The translations under genes and the position numbers were made by a program. Positions 16,099-23,792 of a stretch of DNA of 64,000 bases are shown piece after piece (the stretch's first letter is position 1; each line of letters starts with the position of its first letter). Origin of the DNA: Microbacterium telephonicum (GTDB taxonomy: Bacteria; Actinomycetota; Actinomycetes; Actinomycetales; Microbacteriaceae). Where the stretch lies: positions 186,001 through 250,000 of the forward strand of contig NZ_RCDB01000001.1 in NCBI RefSeq assembly GCF_003651225.1. Direction: 5' to 3'. Below the pieces are notes generated by a model that had not been told where the DNA came from, did no database searches, and worked only from the letters and a program-made list of their open reading frames with translations.

Positions 16099-17286
16099 TC
16101 AGAGGGCGCCGACGCCGAGGTTGATGGGACTGCCCTCGATGTTGCCGACGATGCCGCGGATGATCCCGGCGCCGTCCGAGCCGCGCAGGCTCGCGTACCA
16201 GGCAGCCGTCGCCTCGGCGTCGTACGCGTGGGTCTCGTCGCCCCGCCTGCGGGCGCGGAGCACGAGCTCCCCGGCGCGCTCGGTGCGGCTGCGTTCGTAG
16301 CGGCGCAGGGTGTCCTCGACGCTCACGGTGTTCGTGGCGACCGCGATGCCGAGCGCGAACGTGTCTTCGAGCGCCGAGCACGCGCCCTGTCCGATGTCGG
16401 GGGCCGTGTTGTGGGCGGCGTCGCCGAGGATCGCGACGCGGCCCTTGGCCCACGTGTGGAACGGGGTGATGTCCCAGATCTCGACGCGGTTCAGCGAGGT
16501 CGCGGGATCGATCGCCGCGATCAGCCGCTGCACGCCGGGCGCCCATCCGGCGAACGCGGCCTGCAGCGGCTCGGTGCCGTCGCTGCGCTCGTAGGGCAGG
16601 CCCGCCGGCTGCGGCACGTCGAACCAGAAGTAGAAGCGGTCGCCGGCGACCGGCATGACCGCCGCGCGCTTGCCTTCGGCGACGTAGGTCGTCCACGCGT
16701 CGAGGTCGCCGATCGCGGCATCTGCGGGGATGAGGCCGTTGAAGTTCGTGTAGCCGGAGTACTCGCGCACGATCTCGTCGGCGCCGTCGGGCTGCACGTA
16801 CCCGCGGGTGAGCGAGCGCGCGCCGTCGGCGCCGATCACCATGTCGGCCACGTCGGTCGAGCCGTCGGCGAAGGTCACCGTGACGCGCTCGCCGTCGTCG
16901 TGGAGGGCGGTCATCCTCATGCCGAGGCGGACGCGGTCGTCGCCGACGGTGCGCATCAGCAGCGCCTGCAGGTCGGCGCGCGCCACCGGGTACGGCCGCT
17001 GGCCGGTCTGGGCCGTCACCGGATCGAGTGAGAAGTCGCACAGCACCTCGCCGGTGTGCCCGTCGAGGTAGGCCATGTCGGACATGTCGCCGCCGAGCGC
17101 GCGCACCTCGTCACCCAACCCGAGCCAGTTGAGCACCTTCACGCCGTTCGACCACAGCGACAGGGCGGCCCCGACGGGCTTGTTCTCCCGCATCCGGTCG
17201 TAGACGACGACGTCGTGGCCGAGACGTCGCAGCGCGATCGCGGCGCTCGTGCCGCCGATACCGGCACCGATGATGATGACCTTCAT
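16099..17286 (-). CDS. hpxO: FAD-dependent urate hydroxylase
   Basis: Oxidises urate to 5-hydroxyisourate using NADH, O2 and FAD; an alternative to uricase. 395 residues, close to Klebsiella HpxO (384). It has the FAD motif GAGIGGTSAA (residues 7-16), the HpxO-like KPVGAALSLWSNGVK, MPVAGDRFYFWFDVP, and the second FAD motif VAILGDAAHNTAPDIGQG. ATG 17286 is chosen since the first beta strand starts directly; a GTG at 17295 is possible. Operator site 2 ends 57 bp upstream, with a GlnR-like pair 24 bp upstream. It follows uraH on the same strand but has its own operator. Confidence 0.93.
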   Translation of the reverse strand: MKVIIIGAGIGGTSAAIALRRLGHDVVVYDRMRENKPVGAALSLWSNGVKVLNWLGLGDEVRALGGDMSDMAYLDGHTGEVLCDFSLDPVTAQTGQRPYPVARADLQALLMRTVGDDRVRLGMRMTALHDDGERVTVTFADGSTDVADMVIGADGARSLTRGYVQPDGADEIVREYSGYTNFNGLIPADAAIGDLDAWTTYVAEGKRAAVMPVAGDRFYFWFDVPQPAGLPYERSDGTEPLQAAFAGWAPGVQRLIAAIDPATSLNRVEIWDITPFHTWAKGRVAILGDAAHNTAPDIGQGACSALEDTFALGIAVATNTVSVEDTLRRYERSRTERAGELVLRARRRGDETHAYDAEATAAWYASLRGSDGAGIIRGIVGNIEGSPINLGVGAL

Positions 17287-17309
17287 ACCCCGCACGCTAA
17301 GCCGCGCGT

Positions 17310-17325
17310 GTCACGGGCGCGTTTC
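17310..17325. promoter_or_regulatory. GlnR-like half-sites upstream of hpxO
   Basis: On the minus strand GAAAC-GCGCCC-GTGAC, giving AC-n9-AC. It starts 24 bp upstream of the hpxO ATG, exactly the distance of the GTGAC-n6-GAAAC pair at 26390 from its gene. Assignment to GlnR is inference. Confidence 0.45.
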
Positions 17326-17343
17326 CCGACGGATGCGGCTCCG

Positions 17344-17359
17344 TTAAGTCATGACTGGA
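17344..17359. promoter_or_regulatory. purine-island operator, site 2
   Basis: TTAAGTCATGACTGGA, arms TTAAGTC / GACTGGA. It ends 57 bp from the hpxO start on the minus strand and lies between uraH and hpxO. Confidence 0.7.
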
Positions 17360-17373
17360 CGGATGCCGGCCCC

Positions 17374-17694
17374 TCAACTGCCGCGGTAGGTGGAGTACGA
17401 GAAGGGGCTCAGCAGCAGGGGCACGTGGTGGTGCGGACGGTCGCCGACGGTGAAGGCGATGCTCACGCGGGGGTAGAACGTCGCGGTTCCGGTGCGCGCG
17501 AAGTACGCGCCCGTCGCGAACGTGAGGGTGTGTTCGGCGTGCGCGAGCATCTCGGGCCCGAGGGCGAGCCGGCCGTCGGCGTCGGTGACCCCCCGGGCGA
17601 TCTCGGCGCCGTCCGGGCCGCTGAGTACGACCCCGATCCCGGCGGCCGGTACGCCCGCGGTCGCGTCCAGCACGTGCGTGGTCAGGTGGCTCAT
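17374..17694 (-). CDS. uraH: 5-hydroxyisourate hydrolase (transthyretin-related)
   Basis: Hydrolyses 5-hydroxyisourate to OHCU, second step after urate hydroxylation. The 106-residue protein has the N-terminal signature LTTHVLDATAGVPA with the active His, the central RVSIAF, and the C-terminal YRGS tetrapeptide that defines the family (here the very end, SYSTYRGS). It starts with ATG 17694 overlapping the uraD stop by 4 bp, so the pair is translationally coupled. Confidence 0.95.
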   Translation of the reverse strand: MSHLTTHVLDATAGVPAAGIGVVLSGPDGAEIARGVTDADGRLALGPEMLAHAEHTLTFATGAYFARTGTATFYPRVSIAFTVGDRPHHHVPLLLSPFSYSTYRGS

Positions 17695-18194
17695 CGTCGT
17701 CCCTCCAGGTCGGTGCGCAGCCGCAGAAGTGCGATCTGCCGCAGCTGCTCGAGCGCCTCGGCGGCTTCGGTGTCGTCGTCGTTGCCGAGCCGGCGCCGCG
17801 CTTCGGCGAGCATCTCGTCGGGCGTGCGCCCGGCCGCGCGGATGAGGAAGACGCGGCCGAAGCGCTCCTCGTACGCGGCGTTGGCGGCGGCCATCGCCGC
17901 CGTGAGGTCGTCGGATGCGGTCGTCATCGACGCCTGTTCCCTTCGGGAGGCCGCCGCCTCCGCGGTGTCGCCGAGCGGCTTCTGACCGATGCGGGGGTGG
18001 TGGGCGAGGGCCGTGTCGAGGTCGAGTCGCGTCCAGCCGTCGGCGGCGGCACCCGCCACGCCGACGGCCTCGTCGACCGAGGCGTAGGGGCGGCCGGTGG
18101 CGACGGCATCCGCCCACGCCGGGATCGCGGCCCACACCGTCGCGGTCGCCCGCGCGTCGGATTCGGGGGCGGCGTTGAACTGTTCGAGGTGCAC
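17691..18194 (-). CDS. uraD: OHCU decarboxylase
   Basis: Decarboxylates 2-oxo-4-hydroxy-4-carboxy-5-ureidoimidazoline to (S)-allantoin. 167 residues, normal for the family. The active-site motif HPRIGQK (about residues 66-72) and the later AYEERFGRVFLIRAAGR stretch are clear. It overlaps uraH. Its upstream region is only 52 bp before the repeat at 18247 and holds no TTAAG operator, although other units of the island have one; the promoter may have been damaged by the event that truncated the facing permease gene. Confidence 0.93.
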   Translation of the reverse strand: MHLEQFNAAPESDARATATVWAAIPAWADAVATGRPYASVDEAVGVAGAAADGWTRLDLDTALAHHPRIGQKPLGDTAEAAASRREQASMTTASDDLTAAMAAANAAYEERFGRVFLIRAAGRTPDEMLAEARRRLGNDDDTEAAEALEQLRQIALLRLRTDLEGRR

Positions 18195-18246
18195 GAGGTG
18201 ACGCTAGCGCCTGCGCCGTTTCGCGCGTGTGACGCGGGGGTTCGGG

Positions 18247-18279
18247 GCGTTTCGACTCGCTGCGCTCGCTCAACGACCG
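18247..18279 (+). repeat. 35-bp-type intergenic repeat, copy abutting a broken gene
   Basis: Same sequence as 16041-16074 (GCGTTTCGACTCG...GCTCAACGACC). Its right edge directly joins the coding remnant of an NCS1 permease, which suggests a repeat-associated deletion. Confidence 0.8.
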
Positions 18280-18671
18280 TCGCGGCGAAGCAGCGCATCA
18301 AGGTCGACGAGATGTTCACGATGTCCGAGCGCGGCGCCTATTGGTACAAGAACGGCTACAACCCCAACGCCATGAAGACGCTGCTGGCGGCCGGCATCCC
18401 GACGATCCTGCTCGCGATCCTGCCCAAGACCTTCGCCGACATGGGACTGTTCGACGTGTCGTGGATCGGCAACTTCACGTGGTTCATCGGCTGCGCGCTG
18501 GGCTACTTCTTCTTCACGCTGTTCGAGCGCCTCGACCCGCAGGTGCCCACCTTCGCCGGCGAGACCGACGGCATCTCGGACGGCACGCTCGACGGCGCCG
18601 CCGCGACGGTCGGCAGCGAGCCGCCGGCCATCTCGGCCGAGGTGCCCGTCGTCACGGAGCCCGCCCCGTGA
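18280..18671 (+). pseudogene. C-terminal fragment of an NCS1-family permease (allantoin/uracil/hydantoin type)
   Basis: The frame enters at the edge of a 35-bp repeat and continues QRIKVDEMFTMSERGAYWYK and NGYNPNAMKTLLAAG, the usual sequence after the last core helices of NCS1 permeases, then two membrane segments (about 40 residues each side of FADMGLFDVSWIG) and an acidic tail. Some 350 N-terminal residues are missing and there is no start with a ribosome site. The stop overlaps the GTG of the racemase, so in the ancestor permease and racemase were coupled. Substrate was probably allantoin, judged from context. Confidence 0.8.
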
Positions 18672-19381
18672 GGATCACCCTCCTCAACCCCAACACCTCC
18701 CGGGCGATGACCGACAAGATCGCGGTCGCCGCCCGGGCGGTGGCGGCGCCCGACGTCGAGATCACGGCCGTGAACCCCGACGTCGGCGCCCCGGCCATCG
18801 AGAGCCACGGCGACGAGATCCTCGCCGCGTCGGCCGTGGTCGAGCTCATCGAGGCCGACCTCCGCGCCGGCGGCAGCGACGCCTACGTCATCGCGTGCTT
18901 CGGCGATCCCGGGCTGGATGCCGCCCGCGAGCTCGTCGACGTCCCCGTCGTGGGTGTCGCCGAGGCCGCGATGCACCTCGCCGCGATCGCGGGACGCTCG
19001 TTCGGCGTCGTCACCACCCTCACCCGCACGCTGGGTCGGGCGCGCGACCTCGTCGAGCGCTACGGCATGTCGAGGGCGTGCGTGAGCCTCGCGGGCTCCG
19101 GCATCCCGGTGCTCGACCTCGAGGACACGAGCTCCGAGGCGTACGAGACGATCGCCCGCCTGTGCGAGGACGCGGTCGCCGCCGAGGCGGATGTGATCGT
19201 GCTCGGCTGCGCGGGGATGGCCGATCTGTGCGCGGCGCTCGCCGTCCGCGTCGGCGTGCCCGTCGTCGACGGCGTCGCCGCGGCCGTCGGCGTCGCGAGC
19301 TCCATGGCGAGGGCGGGCATCGGCACGAGCAAGCGCGACGAGTACGCCCCGCCGCCGCGGCGCGCGGCCCTCGTCGGGTGA
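18668..19381 (+). CDS. hpxA: Asp/Glu/hydantoin racemase family, probable allantoin racemase
   Basis: Interconverts (R)- and (S)-allantoin, so both isomers reach a stereospecific hydrolase. 237 residues with the two catalytic cysteine loops ACFGDPGLDAARE (about residue 77) and LGCAGMADL (about 180), and the start MRITLLNPNTS typical of the family. GTG 18668 overlaps the stop of the permease remnant. Because the upstream part of that permease gene is gone, its original promoter has probably been lost too; any current promoter is not visible. Allantoin as substrate is inferred from neighbours. Confidence 0.85.
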   Translation: MRITLLNPNTSRAMTDKIAVAARAVAAPDVEITAVNPDVGAPAIESHGDEILAASAVVELIEADLRAGGSDAYVIACFGDPGLDAARELVDVPVVGVAEAAMHLAAIAGRSFGVVTTLTRTLGRARDLVERYGMSRACVSLAGSGIPVLDLEDTSSEAYETIARLCEDAVAAEADVIVLGCAGMADLCAALAVRVGVPVVDGVAAAVGVASSMARAGIGTSKRDEYAPPPRRAALVG

Positions 19382-19397
19382 GGCGCCCGGGGTCGAT

Positions 19398-19424
19398 GTC
19401 ACACGCCCGTTACGTCGGGGCAAC
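19398..19424 (+). promoter_or_regulatory. GlnR-like triple half-site upstream of allantoinase
   Basis: GTCAC-n6-GTTAC-n6-GCAAC, three half-sites in strict 11-bp phase, each ending AC. This is the closest match in the window to the GTnAC-n6-GaAAC GlnR box. It is followed 13 bp later by operator site 5. Confidence 0.5.
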
Positions 19425-19437
19425 GGGACGCGTCATG

Positions 19438-19453
19438 TCAAGCAATAGCTTAA
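19438..19453. promoter_or_regulatory. purine-island operator, site 5 (degenerate)
   Basis: TCAAGCAATAGCTTAA keeps the outer CAAG/CTTAA arms but has a divergent centre. It ends 37 bp before the allantoinase ATG, closer than sites 1-4. Confidence 0.5.
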
Positions 19454-19490
19454 GGATGGCCCCCGTACCCGCCCCCTTCCAGGAGAGCGC

Positions 19491-20876
19491 ATGACCGACC
19501 GCTTCACCGTCCGCGCGTCCCGCGCCTTCATCGACGGTGCGTTCCGCCAGGCATCCGTGGTCGTCGACGACGGCGTCATCGCCTACGTGCTGCCGCACGA
19601 CGCGCGCGTGCCGCGCAGTCGCACGGTGCTCGTGCCCGACGACGCCGTGCTGCTGCCCGGCCTCGTCGACTCGCACGTGCACGTCAACGAACCGGGCCGC
19701 ACCGAATGGGAGGGGTTCCGGTCCGCGACGCTCGCCGCCGCCGCCGGCGGGGTGACGACCCTCGTCGACATGCCGCTGAACTCGATCCCCCCGACGACCA
19801 CCGTCGATGCGCTGCGGGTGAAGCAGGATGCCGCCGCGCCGGCGGCGTTCGTCGACCTCGGGTTCTGGGGCGGCGCCGTTCCGGAGAACCTCGGCGCGCT
19901 CGCACCGCTGCACGCGGCCGGGGTCTACGGGTTCAAGTGCTTCCTCGCCCCCAGCGGCGTCGACGAGTTCGGCCACCTCGACCGGGCGCAGCTCGACGCC
20001 GCGATGGACGAGATCGCCGCGCTCGGGTCCCGCCTCATCGTGCACGCCGAAGACCCCGCGCACCTGCACGGCGACGGCGAGCTCGGCCGCGGCTACGCGG
20101 GCTTCCTCGCGTCGCGTCCGCCCGAGAGCGAGGAGGCGGCGATCGACGCCGTCATCGCCGCCGCACGCCGCACCGGCGGGCGCGCACACATCCTGCACCT
20201 CAGCGACGGCCGGGCGCTCCCCGCGATCCGCGCCGCCAAGGCCGAGGGCGTCGCCCTCACCGTGGAGACCTGCCCGCACTATCTGACGATCGTCGCCGAG
20301 GACATCCCCGACGGGGCGAGCGAGTTCAAGTGCTGCCCGCCGATCCGCGAGGCCGCCAACCAAGACCTGCTGTGGGAGGGGATCGTCGACGGCACCATCG
20401 ACGCGATCGTCAGCGACCACTCGCCCTCGACCGTCGACCTCAAACGGGCCGGGGCCGGCGACTTCGGCCTGGCGTGGGGCGGCATCGCAGGGCTCCAGGT
20501 GGGGCTGTCGGCGGTGTGGACCGAGGCGCGCGGACGCGGCATCCCTCTCGAGACCCTCATCCCGCTGTTCACCACCGGTCCCGCCGGTGTCGCGGGGCTT
20601 CCCGACGCAGGTCGCATCGCCGCCGGTGCGCCCGCCCACCTCACTGTGTTCGGGGTCGACGACGCGCTTCCGGTGCGCGCGGCCGACCTGTTGCACCGCA
20701 ACCCGATCACCGCCTACGACGGGCGGATGCTGACCGGCAAGATCCGCCGCACGTGGCTGCACGGTGCCGTGGTCTTCGACGTCACCGAAGGCGGGCCCGG
20801 CGAGGCGCCCTGGCGTCGACAGGCTCCGACGGGTCGTCTGCTCGCGTCGCCCCACGCCGAGCGGGTCGACGCATGA
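19491..20876 (+). CDS. allB: allantoinase
   Basis: Zinc amidohydrolase opening the hydantoin ring of allantoin to allantoate. 461 residues. Metal motifs: DSHVHVNEPGRTEWEG (about residues 61-76), GVYGFKCFL with the carboxylated Lys, a His in LIVHAEDP, ILHLSD and the Asp in SDHSPS (about 308). A GGAG lies 7 nt before ATG 19491. First gene of an operon with the FmdA-type gene (4-bp overlap). Preceded by operator site 5 and a GlnR-like array. Confidence 0.95.
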   Translation: MTDRFTVRASRAFIDGAFRQASVVVDDGVIAYVLPHDARVPRSRTVLVPDDAVLLPGLVDSHVHVNEPGRTEWEGFRSATLAAAAGGVTTLVDMPLNSIPPTTTVDALRVKQDAAAPAAFVDLGFWGGAVPENLGALAPLHAAGVYGFKCFLAPSGVDEFGHLDRAQLDAAMDEIAALGSRLIVHAEDPAHLHGDGELGRGYAGFLASRPPESEEAAIDAVIAAARRTGGRAHILHLSDGRALPAIRAAKAEGVALTVETCPHYLTIVAEDIPDGASEFKCCPPIREAANQDLLWEGIVDGTIDAIVSDHSPSTVDLKRAGAGDFGLAWGGIAGLQVGLSAVWTEARGRGIPLETLIPLFTTGPAGVAGLPDAGRIAAGAPAHLTVFGVDDALPVRAADLLHRNPITAYDGRMLTGKIRRTWLHGAVVFDVTEGGPGEAPWRRQAPTGRLLASPHAERVDA

Positions 20877-22045
20877 CCGCGGCGGCATACGGCTCGGCGC
20901 CCGGGTCGTCTTCGCCCACAGGGCCCATCCTGCAGACGGGCGTGGGGCCCATCCCGGGCGACCACTATGTGCCCGCGACCGCGGACACCGTGCTGTGGGG
21001 GCGGCTGCCCTGCGCTGTGGACGCGCCCGTCGTGCGGATCGCCCCCGGCGAGACGGTCACGTTCGACACCGTCAGCCACGAGGGGATCCTTCCCGATCAG
21101 GGGCAGGACCCGCTCGGCTACTTCACCGCGCACGGCGTCGCAGCCGACGCGGTGCTCTCCGACGCCGTGGCCATCGCGGCATCCGTCCCGCGTGACGCCG
21201 CGCTCGACGGCCCACACGTCGTGACCGGGCCTGTGTTCGTCGACGGTGCGGAACCCGGCGATCTGCTGAAGATCACCGTCGTGACCCTGGCGCCCCGCGT
21301 GCCGTACGGCGTCATCTCGAACCGTCACGGCAAGGGGGCGCTGCCCGGCGTACTGCCGCGGGGAGCGGGAAACGTCAGCGTCTTCACGCCCGTCGAGGAA
21401 CGCGACGGCCTCCTGGTCGGCGTGCTGCCGGTGCACGAGGGCGGCGACCGTGTCGTCGCGTTCCCGCTGGCGCCGTTCCTGGGCACGATGGGCGTCGCCG
21501 TCACGGGGCCCGACCGCCCGCACTCGGTGCCGCCGGGTGCGCACGGCGGCAACATCGACATCAACCTGCTCGTCGAGGGCACCGTGCTCTATCTGCCCGT
21601 GCAGGTGCCCGGCGCACTGGCCTACGTCGGGGATCCGCACTTCGCGCAGGGTGACGGCGAGGTCGCACTGACCGCGCTCGAGGCGTCCCTGCGGGCGACG
21701 CTGCGCTTCGATGTGGTGCCCCGCGACGAGGCGCTCACCGCGTTCGGCGCGCTGACGGGTCCGCTCGTGCGCACCCCGGAGTACCTCGTGCCGACGGGAC
21801 TCGATCCCGATCTCGGCGAGGCGATGCGCAAGGCGGTGCGCGCCGCACTCGACCTGCTCAATGCCCGCTACGGCATGGACGAGCACCTCGCCTACGCGTA
21901 CCTGTCCGCCGCGACAGACTTCGACATCTCCCAGGTCGTCGACGTCGTCTGCGGCGTGCACGCCCGCATCCGCGAATCGGACTTCGCCGCCGTGACGGCC
22001 GGGGAGCACCCGGCCGGGGAGCACGCACCCGGAGCGGGTTCGTGA
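20873..22045 (+). CDS. acetamidase/formamidase family protein
   Basis: A 390-residue member of the FmdA/AmdA family, zinc-type amidases acting on formamide, acetamide or similar small amides. Family traits: DTVSHEGI near the N-terminus, FVDGAEPGDLLKITVV, GGNIDINLLVEGTVLYLPV and GDPHFAQGDGEVALTALE, then the long AYAYLSAATDFDISQVVD stretch. Its ATG overlaps the allantoinase stop, so it is co-expressed. Its place in the island suggests a small amide formed in ureide breakdown (oxamate or formamide are candidates), but this is inference. Confidence 0.85.
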   Translation: MTAAAYGSAPGSSSPTGPILQTGVGPIPGDHYVPATADTVLWGRLPCAVDAPVVRIAPGETVTFDTVSHEGILPDQGQDPLGYFTAHGVAADAVLSDAVAIAASVPRDAALDGPHVVTGPVFVDGAEPGDLLKITVVTLAPRVPYGVISNRHGKGALPGVLPRGAGNVSVFTPVEERDGLLVGVLPVHEGGDRVVAFPLAPFLGTMGVAVTGPDRPHSVPPGAHGGNIDINLLVEGTVLYLPVQVPGALAYVGDPHFAQGDGEVALTALEASLRATLRFDVVPRDEALTAFGALTGPLVRTPEYLVPTGLDPDLGEAMRKAVRAALDLLNARYGMDEHLAYAYLSAATDFDISQVVDVVCGVHARIRESDFAAVTAGEHPAGEHAPGAGS

Positions 22046-22086
22046 TCGTGCGCACCCGCCACGCGGGCTCCACCGGCCGCCCCTCG

Positions 22087-22176
22087 GTGTTCGCAACTCC
22101 GGAGATCCAGGCGGCAAACCGTCCCGAAAGCGTTACCCGCGCCCGCCGCCGACCGGTTATCCGGAGTTGTGAACAC
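22087..22176. repeat. intergenic stem element, CAACTCCGGA type, copy 1
   Basis: Left arm GTGTTCGCAACTCCGGA (22087-22103) and right arm TCCGGAGTTGTGAACAC (22160-22176) pair in 16 of 17 positions with a 56-nt loop. The same arms occur twice at 55592-55689 and 55766-55863. It separates the allantoinase pair from the amidase operon. Confidence 0.8.
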
Positions 22177-22196
22177 CCGAGCGAAGGGAGCCGCGC

Positions 22197-23792
22197 GTGA
22201 GCGCCGACGAGATCCCCGCAGACCTGCTCGCGGCGTTCGAGGCCTACGAGCGCGCGATCCTGGCCAACGACCTCGATGCGCTGGATGCGGCATTCGCACC
22301 GGGAGCGGACACGCTCCGCGGGGACGGTGCCGGACTGCTCGTCGGGCACGACGCGATCAGCGCGTTCCGCGGCGTGCGCGGCGGGGTGCCGCCCCGCACG
22401 ATCGAGCGGATCGAGTACCGCCCCCTCGGCGACGACGTCGCCCTGCTCGTCTCGGTGTCGCGGTTCGTCGGCGGCGGAACGGGCCTGCAGACCCAGGTGT
22501 GGCAGCGTCTCGACGGACGGTGGCTCATCACGGCGGCCCACGTCACGCCCCGCGCGCAGGCGCTCGACCGCACCGTGTGGCGCACGGTCGGCGACCCGCT
22601 GTGGCAGGGCGCCTGGGAGGGGCCGCTGCGCGGACTGACCGTCGCGGTCAAGGACCTGTTCGCGATCAAGGGCTACCGCATCGGCGCGGGAAACCCCGCC
22701 TTCCTCGACAGCGCCCGCCCCGAGACCACGAGCGCGCCCGCCGTCACCGACCTGCTCCGCGGCGGCGCGTCGCTGCGGGGCATCGCGCGCACCGACGAGT
22801 TCGCGTACTCGATCGCCGGCGACAATGCGCACTACGGCACCCCGCCCAACGGTGCGCTGCCGGGCGCCCTGCCCGGCGGATCGTCGAGCGGACCGGCATC
22901 CGCCGTCGCGACGGGCCAGGCCGACGTCGCCCTCGCCACCGACACCGCCGGCTCGGTGCGGGTGCCCGCGTCGTACCAGGGCCTGTGGGGTCTGCGCACC
23001 ACGCACGACCTCGTGCCGCGCCAGGGGATGCTGCCCCTTGCACAGAGCTTCGACACCGTCGGCTGGCTCACCCGCGACGGACAGACGCTGCAGCGGGTCG
23101 TCGACTGGTGCCTCAGCTACGACGGCTCGGAGTCGACGGAGAGCGTCTTCGGCGCCTCCGGCGAAGACCTGCCGTGGCACTTCGTCGTCCCCGACGAAGT
23201 GATGGATGCCGTCGAACCGGCGACCCGGGACGCGTTCGATCTGCTGCTGAGCCGCCTCGCCGCATCCGATGGGCCGACGGCCGTCGCGCGGGTGTCGATC
23301 GGCGACCTCGGCGCCTACTACGAGCCGTTCCGGCTCGTGCAGGCCGCGGAGGCGTGGCGCAACAACGGCGACTGGCTGCGGTCGCACCCGGGCGCCGTCG
23401 GCCCCGCCGTCGCGGAGCGGTTCCGCTTCGCGGCCGGTGTGACCGCCGCTCAGGAGACCGCCGCCCGTGACGCGCTCGCGCCGCTGCGCGAGGAACTCGA
23501 ACTGCTCGTGCAGGACCGCGTGCTGATCATGCCCACCGTCCCCGGCCCCGCGCCGATGCGCACCGCGCGGGGCGAGCGGGTCGACGCCGTGCGGCAGGCG
23601 ACACTGCGGATGACGACGCCCGCCGCCATCGCCGGATTCCCCGCCGTCTCGGTGCCGCTGCTGACCGTCCCGTCGGCGCTCGGCCCCGCTCCGGTGGGCG
23701 TGTGCCTCGTCTCGCGCGCCGGAACCGACATCGCCCTCGTGCGCCTCGCGCGGCGCCTGCACCACCTGCTCGACGAAACGGATGCGCCATGA
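22197..23792 (+). CDS. fusion of HpxZ/AtzH-like domain with amidase (HpxY/AtzE-like), probable oxalurate-branch amidohydrolase
   Basis: 531 residues in two parts. Residues 1-120 match the NTF2-like DUF3225 family (HpxZ, AtzH): AFEAYERAILANDLDALDAA, HDAISAFRGVRGG, TQVWQRLDGRWLITAAHVTP. Residues ~135-531 are an amidase-signature enzyme with the catalytic Lys in VAVKDLFAIKG (~151), cis-Ser in GGSSSGPAS (~229) and Ser nucleophile in TAGSVRVPAS (~253). In Klebsiella hpx genes and the atz operon these are separate proteins. No AtzG/HpxX-like small subunit is seen. With pucG next to it, oxalurate is the likely substrate. GTG start with AGGGAG 7 nt upstream. Confidence 0.85.
   Translation: MSADEIPADLLAAFEAYERAILANDLDALDAAFAPGADTLRGDGAGLLVGHDAISAFRGVRGGVPPRTIERIEYRPLGDDVALLVSVSRFVGGGTGLQTQVWQRLDGRWLITAAHVTPRAQALDRTVWRTVGDPLWQGAWEGPLRGLTVAVKDLFAIKGYRIGAGNPAFLDSARPETTSAPAVTDLLRGGASLRGIARTDEFAYSIAGDNAHYGTPPNGALPGALPGGSSSGPASAVATGQADVALATDTAGSVRVPASYQGLWGLRTTHDLVPRQGMLPLAQSFDTVGWLTRDGQTLQRVVDWCLSYDGSESTESVFGASGEDLPWHFVVPDEVMDAVEPATRDAFDLLLSRLAASDGPTAVARVSIGDLGAYYEPFRLVQAAEAWRNNGDWLRSHPGAVGPAVAERFRFAAGVTAAQETAARDALAPLREELELLVQDRVLIMPTVPGPAPMRTARGERVDAVRQATLRMTTPAAIAGFPAVSVPLLTVPSALGPAPVGVCLVSRAGTDIALVRLARRLHHLLDETDAP

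Noticed and set aside
18341..18671. Small membrane protein starting inside the permease remnant
   Set aside because: The sequence matches the C-terminal end of NCS1 permeases; no ribosome site precedes an internal start, so a new gene is not supported.
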